Shown piece after piece: positions 35,060-45,407 of a stretch of 64,000 nucleotides of DNA. The DNA is taken from assembly GCA_023374025.1 (NCBI GenBank), contig SIJG01000030.1, positions 875,467 to 939,466 on the forward strand. Direction: 5' to 3'. How positions within the stretch are numbered: position 1 is the stretch's first letter; each line of letters starts with the position of its first letter. The notes beneath the pieces were generated by a model. It searched no databases, was not told the origin of the DNA, and saw only the letters and a program-made list of their open reading frames with translations. The position numbers were made by a program, and so were the translations under genes. The DNA comes from Heterodera schachtii. Taxonomy: Eukaryota > Nematoda > Chromadorea > Rhabditida > Heteroderidae.

Positions 35060-36599
35060 TAAACTATTTTTAGAAAAATATTTAGGAAAATAATTTTATA
35101 TGCGTGAAATTTGGCTGTAGTTTTCCATTGATGTGTGAATATGTATATTTTTCTGAAGTTTTTTTGAATTTTTAACTTTTTATAAAATAATTATGAACAA
35201 GCCTCATTCAAATCTAAATTCTAAAATATATGAAAATAATTTAATTTTTTTAAATAACTATTTATTTATTTTTGTGTAAATTCAACCAAAAAATTTCACA
35301 ATTTACCATCCTTTGATTTTTTGTTATTCACAGATCCCTAAGGGCCTGAAGTGTGGCATGGCAATCTGCTCGTTTAATACATTTTACAAAAATTTATGGT
35401 TAAAATTAGTTCTTTTGGCAAAACTTTTTTGAAATTTACATAATTTGAAAAAGAAGCTTTTTGAAAATTCTGTCGACATCCAAAAAATAAATGCGATGGA
35501 AAACAATGAAGTTTTAATTTTTTTTTAATTATATTTTGTTCTATTTGGCATGCCCTAATGATTACAAGGGAATTGTTGAGAAAATTTCCAGATTTTCCAT
35601 TCATAGTTTTTTGAGTTATAGCAAAAATGCAAAAATTCCAAGTCGGTGCCAAAATCCCGGTTCCCTAGTGCCATGTGTATTTTTTCGGCGCTACTAATTA
35701 AAAAATGCCAAAATTTGAACATACAAAAAAGTTCGTTACGCGAATACCAAAGCAGAATTTGAAAAAAATGAAAAATAAAATTAGGTTTAAAACGGACAAT
35801 TTATTAAATTGTTATTAAAAAACTTTTGTTTAAATGTTGTGCCAACATTTCTCTACTTTAATGATAATATTGCCTTTCTTGATCATTTATTCATTTGGCA
35901 AGCCAAAAAGCGGAACAATAAATTCTAATTAATTCCATCAATCCGAATTAAATATTTGATAATTTTTTTATCTTTTCACATTTAAAAACATTATTTTAAT
36001 ATCCCAAACATTCTTTAATTGAAAAATTTAAAATAAAGTGTGGGCATTTCTCAGCTCAGTTAAATTTCGCCCATTGTTTTTTTCTTTCTTTTTTTCTAAT
36101 CGCGCATATTTGCCATTTCAAACAAATTACGGCCGTCACAAAACAAACAATGAAATCAAAAAAATATAATTGGTGGCTATAAATGAACAATGAATTTTTC
36201 ATTTCTTTAAATTTATTGATCATTTAGCTCTTTCTTATCCGAAAACATCAAATGAATCAAATCCATTTAGCAAAAATATTAAATATCCTATTAATACATG
36301 GCACTAAACCACTAATTTACTCTAATGATCCTTAAATAAATCTCGGTGCAAATTAGCCAGTTTTTAATAAATAATTTTTTTTTGTAAAGTGACATAAAAC
36401 CAAAAGATATCATTTATCTTTTCTTATTGTTATATAAATTTCTAAAAAAATGTTTTTATTCTCTTTTAAATCCATTTTGGTTGATCCCTCCAAAGAACGT
36501 CAACAATCGGAAATAGTAACAGTCATTCATTCGTGGCCATATGGCCATAGCCATACACATGTGGTCCCAGTTGGAGTCCGATTTCTGAGTGAGGTGTAG
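35060..36599. other. Intergenic, one possible element
   Basis: 35336-35675 is bounded by CCCTAAGGGCCTGAAGTG and, in reverse from the right, CACTAGGGAACCGGGATTTT. It may be a degenerate small transposon, with a minus-strand 92-aa frame that I do not trust. The remainder is AT-rich with no gene. Confidence 0.35.
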
Positions 36600-37227
36600 C
36601 TGAATCGACAACGAAATCCGGCGGATGATCCAACTTGGATTTTCTGATCATCCGACCGTTGATCGATCATCCATCCCAAGCCTCGTTTTGTTTATTCATT
36701 TTGAGCAATCATCTGGTGGCATACCAACAACACACATGTGTTGTGTTGAATGCCACCACACATCATTGGCCATATGGCAGCAGCTGATCCTGATCAGTCA
36801 GTCAGCTTTTTCACTCACTTTAATGAAAATTACCCGCATTTTGGTGCCTGATCAGATTAACTAATCATTGAATGAAATTAATTTTAATATTGGGAAATTT
36901 TTGAATTTTTGTAATTTCTCATTTGTATTTCAAAATTTCGGAAACATTTAAATGGGTCCCTGTGTTTTAATTTGAAGATTTAATTATATTAACTATCACC
37001 TGGTAATGCCAGACAGGAAGAACATCTGCTTTTTTTTTTTGTTCCTGACGCATATTCAAAAGCAAACTTTGTTCTCTCCAAAAAAATGCTTTCGTTTGTC
37101 AATGGGCTTTTGGCCATATTTTTTTTTGCTTGGCCCTAAAGTCAGTCTCCCGCCCGAATGAGTTTGATCCGCTTTTATCCAAGATTTGGCCAAATTGCTT
37201 TCAATTTCACGACATCATAGGGGAGGT

Positions 37228-37243
37228 GGGGGGGGGGGGGGGG
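37228..37243 (+). repeat. G16 homopolymer
   Basis: GAGGTGGG followed by an unbroken run gives 16 consecutive G within AT-rich surroundings. It is the second long G run in the window (the other is G21 at 25711). Confidence 0.8.
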
Positions 37244-37496
37244 CAAACAGTGGGTGATGGAGAAATGGGGCAACGAAAGTTGATCCACTCGATCACTTTT
37301 TTTGTGCAGTACCCCTTACCAAAGAGAATTTTACTGATCAGTTAATCTGAAATGTGGTTGTTCCTCTCCTCTCCTCCCTCTCTCTGATCAAATATTTTCT
37401 ATGAACAATTAGAGAAGCAAATGTCGGCCATTTTTTTTGCACAACCGCCGCCGAATTGTCCGTTTCTGATCAGTTTAATTTTCTGATCACTTTTTT

Positions 37497-37594
37497 ATCT
37501 TTCTCTCTCTCTGTCTCACTGTTATTAAGTGTCACTTATCTCTCTCCTTATGCATCTCTCTCTCTCTCCACACTGTTTCCTTCTCTCTTAACCC

Positions 37595-37625
<31 letters not shown>

Positions 37626-37650
37626 TCTCTCAGTCAGTTTCTCGTTCTAT

Positions 37651-37682
<32 letters not shown>

Positions 37683-37762
37683 CCCACTGTTCCTCTCTCT
37701 CTCTCACTCACTTTCTCGTTTCTGTCTCTCTCTCCCCCTCTCTCTCTCTCTCTCTCTCACTT
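37497..37762 (+). repeat. CT microsatellite
   Basis: About 265 bp of CTCTCTCT interrupted by short TTTCTCGTT and CCCCACTGTTCC pieces. It yields an open Ser/Leu frame only by virtue of its period. This is a simple repeat, possibly promoter-associated. Confidence 0.85.
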
Positions 37763-37900
37763 ACTTTGATCATTATTTACGTGATCAAATATCCCCCATG
37801 AACAATTGGTGCCAGATTTGTCTTTTTATTTTTTGAAGCAAGAGTCAAATGCCAAATCTCATCAATCACACTGATCCGGAGACCGACCTATTTTTTGCCA

Positions 37901-38382
37901 TATTTTTTTTTATTTATACCAGCACTAGCAGTTGACTCCTCATTCCAACTAACTCATGAGAACACATGTGACAAAAATAAAGGCATTATAAATTACGGAA
38001 AAAGCAATAAAAGTTTTATTGAATTTCTAATTGGCTTAAGGTAAAACAAATTTTAGCAATTAAATTAATTCTTTTTTTTTTTTTACTTTATTGCGTTGAA
38101 TTACACAATAAGAAGCAGCTTTTTTGTTATAATATAATTTTGTTCTCTATTGTTTCATAATATTTATTTGTTCCATAAACAAAAAAAAAATAATTTTTCA
38201 ATGCTAAATAATTTCTCGTTACTCAAAGTGAAATTAATTTTGCCAAAGTTAAATTTCCTTTTAGTTTATCGAACAAAAATAATTTTTCCTTTACATTTTA
38301 TTCATCTCTTGCGGCATGCACATTAAATTAATTTTTAAATTATTTAACTAATTTTTTAAGCAACGTTTTTAAAAAAAATTAA
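37901..38382. other. Upstream region of the Cys/His-rich gene
   Basis: AT-rich DNA with poly-T and poly-A runs. It presumably carries the proximal promoter of the gene starting at 38383. No motif stands out. Confidence 0.35.
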
Positions 38383-39817
38383 ATGACTGAATCTGACGAA
38401 GGCACCAATTGGGTTGAGTCTCATCCGTGCCGATGTGGTGCCAAAAATTGGACAGCCAGTCACATGGAGCGTGTGATGGTCAAACTTTGCTGCGGTAGCG
38501 AAGAAGTTCAAAACTGTAAGTACAGTACTAAATTTAAAATATTTTTTCTGTTATTTGTTTTAATTTTTTATACCAAAATTATTTAGTGTGGTATCAAAAA
38601 TCATTGAGAAAAATTGTTATCACAAATAAATGTTGAATAATTAATTTTTTTTTTTTTGCTAAAAATATTAAACAGTTTTTTATACCAAATTACGCGAAAT
38701 TTTAAAAATTGGAATTTTTTTCGTAATTAAAAAATCAAAAACCCACAGCATTTAAATAAAATAATCTATTTAATTGAATTTATTGGTATCTTTTTTCGTT
38801 TTAGTTGGCAATAATAATAACGGCGCTCAGAAGAATGGCACGCCAGAACGTAAAAACAGTTTGGCACCTCCGGAGCATAGGTGACGTTTTTTTGAAAAAG
38901 TATTAATTATTAAAAAATAAATATTTTAGCAGAGTTCGGCGTCGCTCAATCAACAATTGGCGCCCAATTGCCGGCATTTTTGCAGTGAGCCCAAAGGAGG
39001 AGGATTTTAATGACTGTGTCAAAAGCCATCAGGACAGTCCACATGAGGCCATCCATGTATGCCTAATTAGGGATCATTAAGGATAATTTAGTCTCCAGAA
39101 ATTAATTTAAATGATGATTATTAATCAAATTAAAGGTTTTGTTCAAATGCAACAAATGTAGCCGCGAGTTTGACTGCACTTATGAGATCATTGCAGATGA
39201 GCGTGGCAAACGCCAAAGTTTTGGGTAAAAAAAAAAATTAAAAATTAAAATCACTTAATTATTTATTTAATTAATTAATTTTTAGTCATTATGAGTCGGT
39301 TTCGGAGCCGATCACAATTGGAAACTGTTGCAACGAAATGCACAGCTATGAACACATTCAGCGCATTTTTGCGGCCATGTGGGACAAGGACAAGTTCCAG
39401 ACCCATTACAACAACTGCCGACATTGGAGTGACGGATTTTGGTGGAAAGTGTAAGAAAATTAATTGTAAAAAATAATATTAAATTTATTGATACGGAAAA
39501 TAATTTTAAAAAAACGTTTTCTCTGAAACTAATTAATTCTCAGTTTTTTTGTGAAAATTTAAAGAAAATTAATTAAATAACATTTTCAGTGGTTTTTAAA
39601 TAGCAAAAAAAATTCACTGATTTTTAAATTAATAGATGCTAAGTTTCTTAAATTTAACTGAGTATGGATTGGAAATTCTACAAATCAATATGAATTCCTT
39701 TAAATATTATTAATGTCATAATTAACCTTAATTGCTTATAGGCACCCTGATGAGTACCAAAAGAAAAAGGCAGCCGAAGAAAAAATGGGCGCGAGACCGT
39801 TGGATTTGAAGAGTTAA
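38383..39817 (+). CDS. Cys/His/Trp-rich protein, unknown (6 exons)
   Basis: Exons 38383-38515, 38805-38880, 38930-39056, 39136-39224, 39286-39450 and 39742-39817 splice in frame to 221 aa. No signal peptide is present. Exon 1 has a CRCGAKNW motif and LCCGSEE; exon 4 has FKCNKCSREFDCTYE, a CxxC pair suited to metal binding. Exons 4-5 carry GHYESVSEPITIGNCCNEMH and THYNNCRHWSDGFWWKV. The last motif (NCxHW after an His-containing stretch) recalls the Cys/His arrangement of NlpC/P60- or LRAT-type papain-like folds, but the match is short, so enzyme function is unproven. The tail is Lys/Glu-rich (YQKKKAAEEK). A degenerate second copy at 61659-62650 preserves exons 4-6 best, which marks that part as the constrained core. 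Confidence 0.75.
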
Positions 39818-41105
39818 ATGGCAAAATTAATCAAGTGTTTTGACTGAATAATGAAATCTTTTGATTTTATTCAAAATTTATTTTGATATTTGTCATAAAT
39901 AATCACATTTACACAAAAAAAAGAATATTGAACGATATCAAAATAAAATATTATTTCTTAATTTAATTTAATGTTCCAAATGTATGGGTAGGATAAATTA
40001 ATCAAAAATTCTTTTTTTTTCAATCAAATTTTTGAATAATTAAATAAAACAACCAGAAATAAATAATAAAATAATTATGTATTTAAACAGATATATGGCT
40101 TTTCCCCATAACCGTCTTAACAAAAATAAAATTAAAATAAATTAAAATTTGAAAAATGAGGGAACGAATAAAATGCACTTTCGTTTTCCAATAATTCATA
40201 TAAATAATTTCGTCTATGTGCTTAAAAATGTGATTTTATTTAAATATGTAAATTCCATTTTGTGGCGACCGCCAAACGGTAAAAATGTAAATTTAATTTC
40301 CCTCAATTTAAAACTGCACTTTTGACTTCGGATTTTTAGATGATCAGACCATAAGTTCATCGAAATTGTTATCATAAAGTGATGAAATAATTGTTTCTCG
40401 GAATTTCAGTCTTCAATTTAATCCAATGTTTAATCACATGATAAACTAAGAAATTCACATTTTTTCGCTATTTAAGCAAGTGATACAATAAAAACATGCA
40501 ATGAAAAAACTTCCTTTATTGATTCCATTTTAACTTTAATAATTAATTTTTTCCTCATTTTATTTGTTAATGACAAGCAAAAACAATGAAAGTGAATTTA
40601 ATGTTTTATAAAAAAATTTTTTTGTTAAATTAATATTGAAATACAAATGAATTTATAATGTTTAATTAATAATTGTTTGGAAATAAATTTTCACAATTTT
40701 TTTTAGATTTTTAATTTTTAAATAATTCGAAAATGCTCTTCAAAATTAGTCAAATTTTTATTTTGCTTTTTACAATTAATACTAATTTGGTCATTGGAGC
40801 ATCCATCGGATTTAACGCAATGTGTAGCACTGTGATCAGTAGCACTAAATTTGCAAATTTGAAAAGAGCGGGATATGTAAGTTAAAAAAAAATAAATAGA
40901 ATAAAGTTTTATTTTTTCTATTTTTTGGAAACTATAATTCATTTATTAAAATAATTTAATTGATGTAATTAGTATAAAATTCATTACAATATTAATAAAT
41001 AATAATATTTATGTGAAAACTATTTCATGATATATTTAATTTAAATAAATCTATAAATAAATAACAATTCTTTGTTTATCTTTAAAAACTTTTTATAATC
41101 AAATT
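38796..41105 (+). repeat. Segmental duplication, left copy
   Basis: From the acceptor of exon 2 of the Cys/His-rich gene to past exon 1 of the lysozyme-like gene, sequence and order match 61650-64000 with many small indels, introns and intergenic DNA included. The match begins abruptly near TTTTAGTTGG. It is a direct, same-orientation duplication of at least 2.3 kb whose right limit lies beyond the window. Confidence 0.9.
39818..40732. other. Intergenic between Cys/His-rich and lysozyme-like genes
   Basis: AT-rich, no gene. The same spacer is conserved in the duplicate at 62651-63584, including TGTGGCGACCGCCAAACGG (TGTGGTGTTATGTTAGACCG in the copy) and TTAGATGATCAGACCA. These may mark the promoter of the lysozyme-like gene. 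Confidence 0.4.
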
Positions 41106-42620
41106 AATAAAAAATAAAAACTTAGTTGTTTATTAATAATCTTTGAATTGAACGGAATTAATTGTATCAAAAACGCCTAAACAGGTAAGATAATTTAAAT
41201 TTAAAAAAATAAAAAGAAATTTTTTTTAATTTAATTTTATCAATTTTTGCAGGTGGTATCACGCAACTTCGTGATGCATATCATATACCACAATTCACCA
41301 CTGCTAAACCGTTTGATTACCCTTTGGTCACACCGACACCGACACCGACAAACACCTATGCCCAAGTATGTATTAATTGAAAAATGAATTAAAAAAAATT
41401 GATTGGTGTGAAAACAATTATCAAATTTTAATTATTATTTATTATTTCCGCTTGGTTTGGTGTCTACGATGACTTATAATGCCTAACTTTGCCTATTTCG
41501 GGGTTTGTGCCTAATGTGCCTATTTTAGGATTTTTGAAAAAGGTCCTTAACAAAAATGTAATAAAAACGAAAACGCACCCCCTAAGAAATGCCCCGAAAA
41601 AATTTCAGAAATAAACCCCTAAGATTGGAAAAAAATTTTCACAAAATTTATCCCCAAAATTTAATATTTTTCATCATAAAAATTTTTGGTTTTAAAAATT
41701 GTCCTTTTTTGAAAAAAACTTTAAAACAATTGAAATATAAGTAAAAAATTTTATTTGCCTATTTTTGTGCCTATTTAATGCCTATTTTGCGATTTTTTCT
41801 GCCTTTCTAGGTGCCTATTTCGCGATTTTTTGTGCCTAAAAATCGCAGCCCTATTTATTATCCAATATTCTCAAAATATTAAAATATTTAATACAACTTT
41901 ATTGAATGATTATATGAAATAGGTGATTTATTTGTTTGATGAGTCAAAGGTAAGTTGGGTAAAATTATTAATAAAATTAATTAATTTCAATTTAAAAGGC
42001 TCTATCTATTAGCCTATCCAAATTTTTGCTTAATTCAATCGCGTATTTGTAATTTATGTTCTATTTTTTTATTATTTAGGCTCGTAAGCCAATTGATTAC
42101 TTAAACCTTAATGGGGGATCTATTGGACGAACTTGGCTGGTCGTATTGAACGGAGTTGGAACAAATTGGAGCAGCAACAAAACGCTTAATGAGGCACTCA
42201 TTCGGGAATTTGTCAGCTATTTCCCGGTAACGAAAAAAGTTTAATTTTGGAAATTTTTTGAAAATAAATCGATTAAAAAATACGAAAAGCATAAATTAAC
42301 GAATAGATGGAGATAATTTCGCCGAAAAAACCAATTTAAAAAGATATAATTTACCAATTTTATCATTTTTTCATTAATTTAAGACGCATTGCCACAACTT
42401 TGGTGGTCTGACTGTAGCACCGCAAACCAGGACTACACCGATTTTACACCATTCAACAATTGGTTGGAAAAAATAGATTTAAAAAATAATTAATAAATTA
42501 AATAAATAAATTTTTTTTTTTAATTTTAGGTACCAACCGGTGATGCACAGTTATAACTGCAGTATGACAAGCATTGCTGGTCAGCCGGGCGCGAACGGTG
42601 ACTTGGACTGGTTCGCATAA
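40733..42620 (+). pseudogene. GH25/LYS-type lysozyme-like gene, exon joins incomplete
   Basis: Exon 1 (40733-40876) encodes a signal peptide (MLFKISQIFILLFTI) and IGFNAMCSTV, STKFANLKRAGY, matching the N-terminus of nematode LYS/GH25 lysozymes (FxxLKxxGY). Later exons are 41253-41365 (GITQLRDAYH, PTPTPTNTYAQ), 41923-41949, 42080-42226 (GRTWLVVLNGVGTNWSSNK), 42384-42462 (LPQLWWSDC, DYTDFTPFNNW) and 42530-42620 (YQPVMHSYNC, GDLDWFA, stop). They follow the GH25 order. Two joins fail in phase (exon 1 to 2, and 42226 to 42384), and the segments that normally carry the second barrel strands and the GIYTN region are absent. The WLDVE catalytic motif reads WLVVL, so both acidic residues are lost; some nematode LYS proteins also deviate here. 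It may be a pseudogene, or small exons may have been missed. GH25 enzymes cut bacterial peptidoglycan. Confidence 0.5.
41455..41860. repeat. Dispersed repeat family, copy 2 (in intron)
   Basis: Repeated GTGCCTATTT and GCCTATTTCG units flank a middle with CACCCCCTAAGAAATGCCCC, like copy 1 at 2860-3220. The end is AAAATCGCAGCCCTATT, whose reverse starts TAGGGCTGCGATTTTTAGGC. It interrupts the lysozyme-like gene between 41365 and 41923. Confidence 0.55.
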
Positions 42621-43494
42621 GCAGAAACAAATAGCGAAGCAAAATGCAATTAGAAATCATAAAGAAAATTATTAACAGTGATAATATTATCAAAATTTGA
42701 TTATTTAAATATGTTTTTTGTCATATTAAAACGATATAAAATATTTTTGTTTAATTACAACTGAGACCATTTTATTGTTTATTTAAAAAAATATTACATT
42801 ATGATAAGGAATGGGTTAGAATGAAAGTTGCGTAGAAAAAACATTAATAACTTATTTAATTGCTCAAAATTGTTGAAAAACGGAAATGATAAAAACAATG
42901 CTAAAAAGATTGGTAATTCCACTAATTAATTATGCAAATCTATACTTTTGAAAAAATATTGGTAATTTCACTAATTAATAATGCAAATTTATGCTTTTGA
43001 AAAATAGAATTTTTTTTCAATTTCTATACAACAATGAATTAAAAAAAGACTTGACATATTATTTTTTATTTATTGATTAGATGGTTTTTTAAAATACAAA
43101 TTGATGAAGAATAAATAAGGTTAAAAAAAGAATGTAAAAAAATTAACCTGAATTATAAAGAAAATTATGAAAAATTACTAATTTTAATTATTACAAATTG
43201 TCCTAGTAAAAAAACCTAGTTTTTCAAACTGAGTCTGTAAAAATAAAACATTAATAAAGTTTGATGATATGTTAGGCCAATGATGGGATGAAGGAGAAGA
43301 AGCTAATATCTGCCACATTGACTAAAGAATTCATGTAGATACTATTACTGGTTCAGAAAATCAATCAAATTTTTGGAACAAAATAGTGAAAATAAGTTGA
43401 CCAAATTTTTGATGAAAAATTGGAAATATAATAGCAAAACATTTGGACACAAATTTGAAAAACATTCAAAAAATGGAAAAATAATTAAAAAAAA
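42621..43494. other. Intergenic, AT-rich
   Basis: It contains a short local duplication: GGTAATTCCACTAATTAATT and GGTAATTTCACTAATTAATA, each followed by ATGCAAAT..ATGCTTTTGAAAAA, at 42912 and 42961. A related text sits at 50866. No gene is seen. Confidence 0.45.
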
Positions 43495-44690
43495 ATGAAG
43501 AAAATGCGACACTAAAAAAATACGACACCAAACTTAGTTTTAAAAATATAAATTTATATATATTTTTTTGAATTTAAAGTCTGGAAAATGAGCATCAGTA
43601 CCAAAAAGACTTGTTTATTGTGAGTAAGTTGATTTTGTAAGATAATAAAGGGAAAATGGGCGCAGGCAGGTTCGAGTCCGTTCCACGACAGCATTATTTT
43701 TATTTATTTCTTTTGAATGAACAAATCTTCGCAATAAAATTATATCAAGAGACTTCGAATCATACCAAGAATGTGCAATTGCTTAAAAAATATTTTTTTT
43801 AAATTCATTGCCGTGGAACCAGGGCTGGGCGCAATTGCGGATTGCGGATTACGGAAATTGCGGGGTTTTTGGAGTTACGGATTGCGGATTGCGTGTTGCG
43901 CGGATTTTTGGATTTATCCGTGATCCGCAATTTGACTTTTGGATTATTTTTCGAGACGATTTCCTGCAAGATTATTTAGGTCGGCAATTTACATACCCGG
44001 GACCCCTTCACAAATGATTCCCAAAATGAACCCTAAAAATTCAAAAAGAATGGATTTTTACGTCACTAATTATAATTTATTTGCCTTTCGGAACCGCCAA
44101 ACCAAGACAATCTTTTTAATTTTGTTTTAAAAGTGTTTCTAAAAGGATGAGATTATTGAAATTTAATTTAAAAATTTTGAAAATTTTCGACCACAGCTCT
44201 GAATCTGCCATTTTTCCTATTTTTCTCCCGCGGCCCATATTTTGGGATTTTGCCGCAAAAAACATGCAAAGCTTGTATTCTGATCATAAATTACTCTTAA
44301 CCAATTTTTAGATTGGTTTTTTAAAAAAAATTTTTTAAATTAAAAAAAAAATTTTTGAAAATTGCGGATTGCGGATTACGGGAAATTGCGGGGTTTTTTG
44401 ACCCCCTCAATTGCGGATTGCGGATTTCCGCAACTGAGAAAATAGCCGCAATTGCGGATTGCGGATTTCCGTAATTGAAAATCCAGTTGCGCCCAGCCCT
44501 GCGTGGAACGGACTCGAACCTGCGCCAATTTTCCCTTTATTATCTTACAAAATCAACTTACCCACACTTAACAAGTCTTTTTTTGGTGCTGATGCTCATT
44601 TTCCAGACTTTAATTTCAAAAAAAATATAAATATATTTTTAAAACTAAGTTTGGTGTCGTATTTTCTTAGTGTCGCATTTTCTTGAAATG
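43495..44690. mobile_element. Large fold-back element split by a MITE
   Basis: The left arm (about 43498-43690) runs from AAAATGCGACACTAAAAAAA through GGCGCAGGCAGGTTCGAGTC to GTTCCACG. The right arm (44502-44690) is its reverse complement. The GGTTCGAGTCC motif equals a pol III B box, so the arms may derive from a tRNA or SINE. The space between the arms is almost wholly the 682-bp hAT-like element inserted at the inner edge of the right arm. Confidence 0.7.
43820..44501. mobile_element. hAT-like MITE with ATTGCGG arrays and 8-bp duplication
   Basis: The termini are CAGGGCTGGGCGCAA and its exact reverse complement TTGCGCCCAGCCCTG. Flanking 8-mers are identical (CGTGGAAC at 43812-43819 and 44502-44509), the hallmark of hAT insertion. 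Inside each end lies a degenerate GATTGCGGATTGCGG array of about 100 bp in inverted orientation; the middle is AT-rich and non-coding. Because the duplicated 8-mer is part of the fold-back arm, the insertion is younger than the fold-back element. Confidence 0.85.
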
Positions 44691-44772
44691 AAAAACTTTC
44701 TCTCGGTGTCGGATTTTCCGCCGGTGTCGCATTTTCCAGTGTCGTATTTACCAGTATCGCATTTTCCGGCTC
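44650..44772 (+). repeat. GTGTCGNATTTTCC short tandem units
   Basis: Seven variants of TGTCGCATTTTCC (TGTCGTATTTTC, TGTCGGATTTTCC, TATCGCATTTTCC) follow one another at the outer edge of the fold-back element. The left arm has only two such units. They look like an expandable array at the element terminus. Confidence 0.65.
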
Positions 44773-45407
44773 CCATTCAAAAGGTAACTAAATATTTATG
44801 AAAAAAAGAAATTGTTTAAAATTTTTAAAAATAAAAAATGAATTTATGAAAAATGGAAAACATTCAAGGAAGGAACGGACAGAATTTAAGTCAATATTAA
44901 ACAATTGTTTGAGAAATAAATGTTGTATAACTTTTTTTCAATTAAAACACGAAGATTTTCTGATCACGCACTTAACTTTCACTGGCCCAATCGAGTTGAA
45001 ATAATTTTTGCAAAGAATATCCTCACATATATATTGTATGTTTAGTTGATTGGACTCATAAATTTGATTGGATTCAATAAAAAAATAATTGAATCGCTCC
45101 TTCAAGTGATTAGATTTTTTATTATTTTCCCCAGGGGAATTGGGCCTGCTCTTTTTGCACACCAATGGTGGGCTATTCATTTTTCATTTGAAAAAACCAT
45201 ACAAAACGGACAAGCTTCCATTTTATTAAGTTTTAGGTGATATATAACTGTAAAAAAGGATTATGTATGGGATTAAAATTCGATGAAAAATAAGTTTAAT
45301 AATTTACTTTTGCTTTGATGCTATCGATTTTGAACATTCTGCTGCAGCGTCTTACACTCTTTTTTGTGAAAATTGTATATAAGCTAAAAGCTGTGCATGA
45401 TCATTGC
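44773..45407. other. Intergenic downstream of receptor 1
   Basis: No gene. A stretch at 45120-45190 (CCCCAGGGGAATTGGGCCTG) has mixed composition but no durable frame. Confidence 0.4.

Larger units (their letters stand above)
36600..37900. promoter_or_regulatory. TGATCA-rich, GC-balanced block
   Basis: TGATCA or TGATC occurs at least ten times (for example 36637, 36793, 36851, 37335, 37386, 37467, 37484, 37769, 37782). Such motifs are otherwise sparse, outside the 52-bp satellite. The block also holds paired palindromes around GGCCATATGGCC and CACACATGTGTTG. It lies 0.5-1.8 kb upstream of the gene at 38383 and could be its distal control region or a repeat relic. No reading frame convinces. 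Confidence 0.3.

Noticed and set aside
37456..37836. 126-codon plus-strand frame through the CT tract
   Set aside because: Open only because CT repeats encode Ser/Leu in every frame; no start context, domain or splice signals.
39291..39476. SR-type protein MSRFRSRSQLE and its copy at 62124-62309
   Set aside because: Out-of-frame reading of exon 5 of the Cys/His-rich gene; the spliced frame is consistent across all six exons.
41253..41365. Frame VVSRNFVMHIIYHNSPLLNR for the second lysozyme-like exon
   Set aside because: It leads to a stop after joining the next exon, whereas the PTPTPT frame joins the following two exons in phase.
42464..42482. Alternative C-terminus of the lysozyme-like gene ending at TAG after ILHHSTIGWKK
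   Set aside because: The frame encoding LPQLWW...FNNW splices in phase to the last exon and fits the family.
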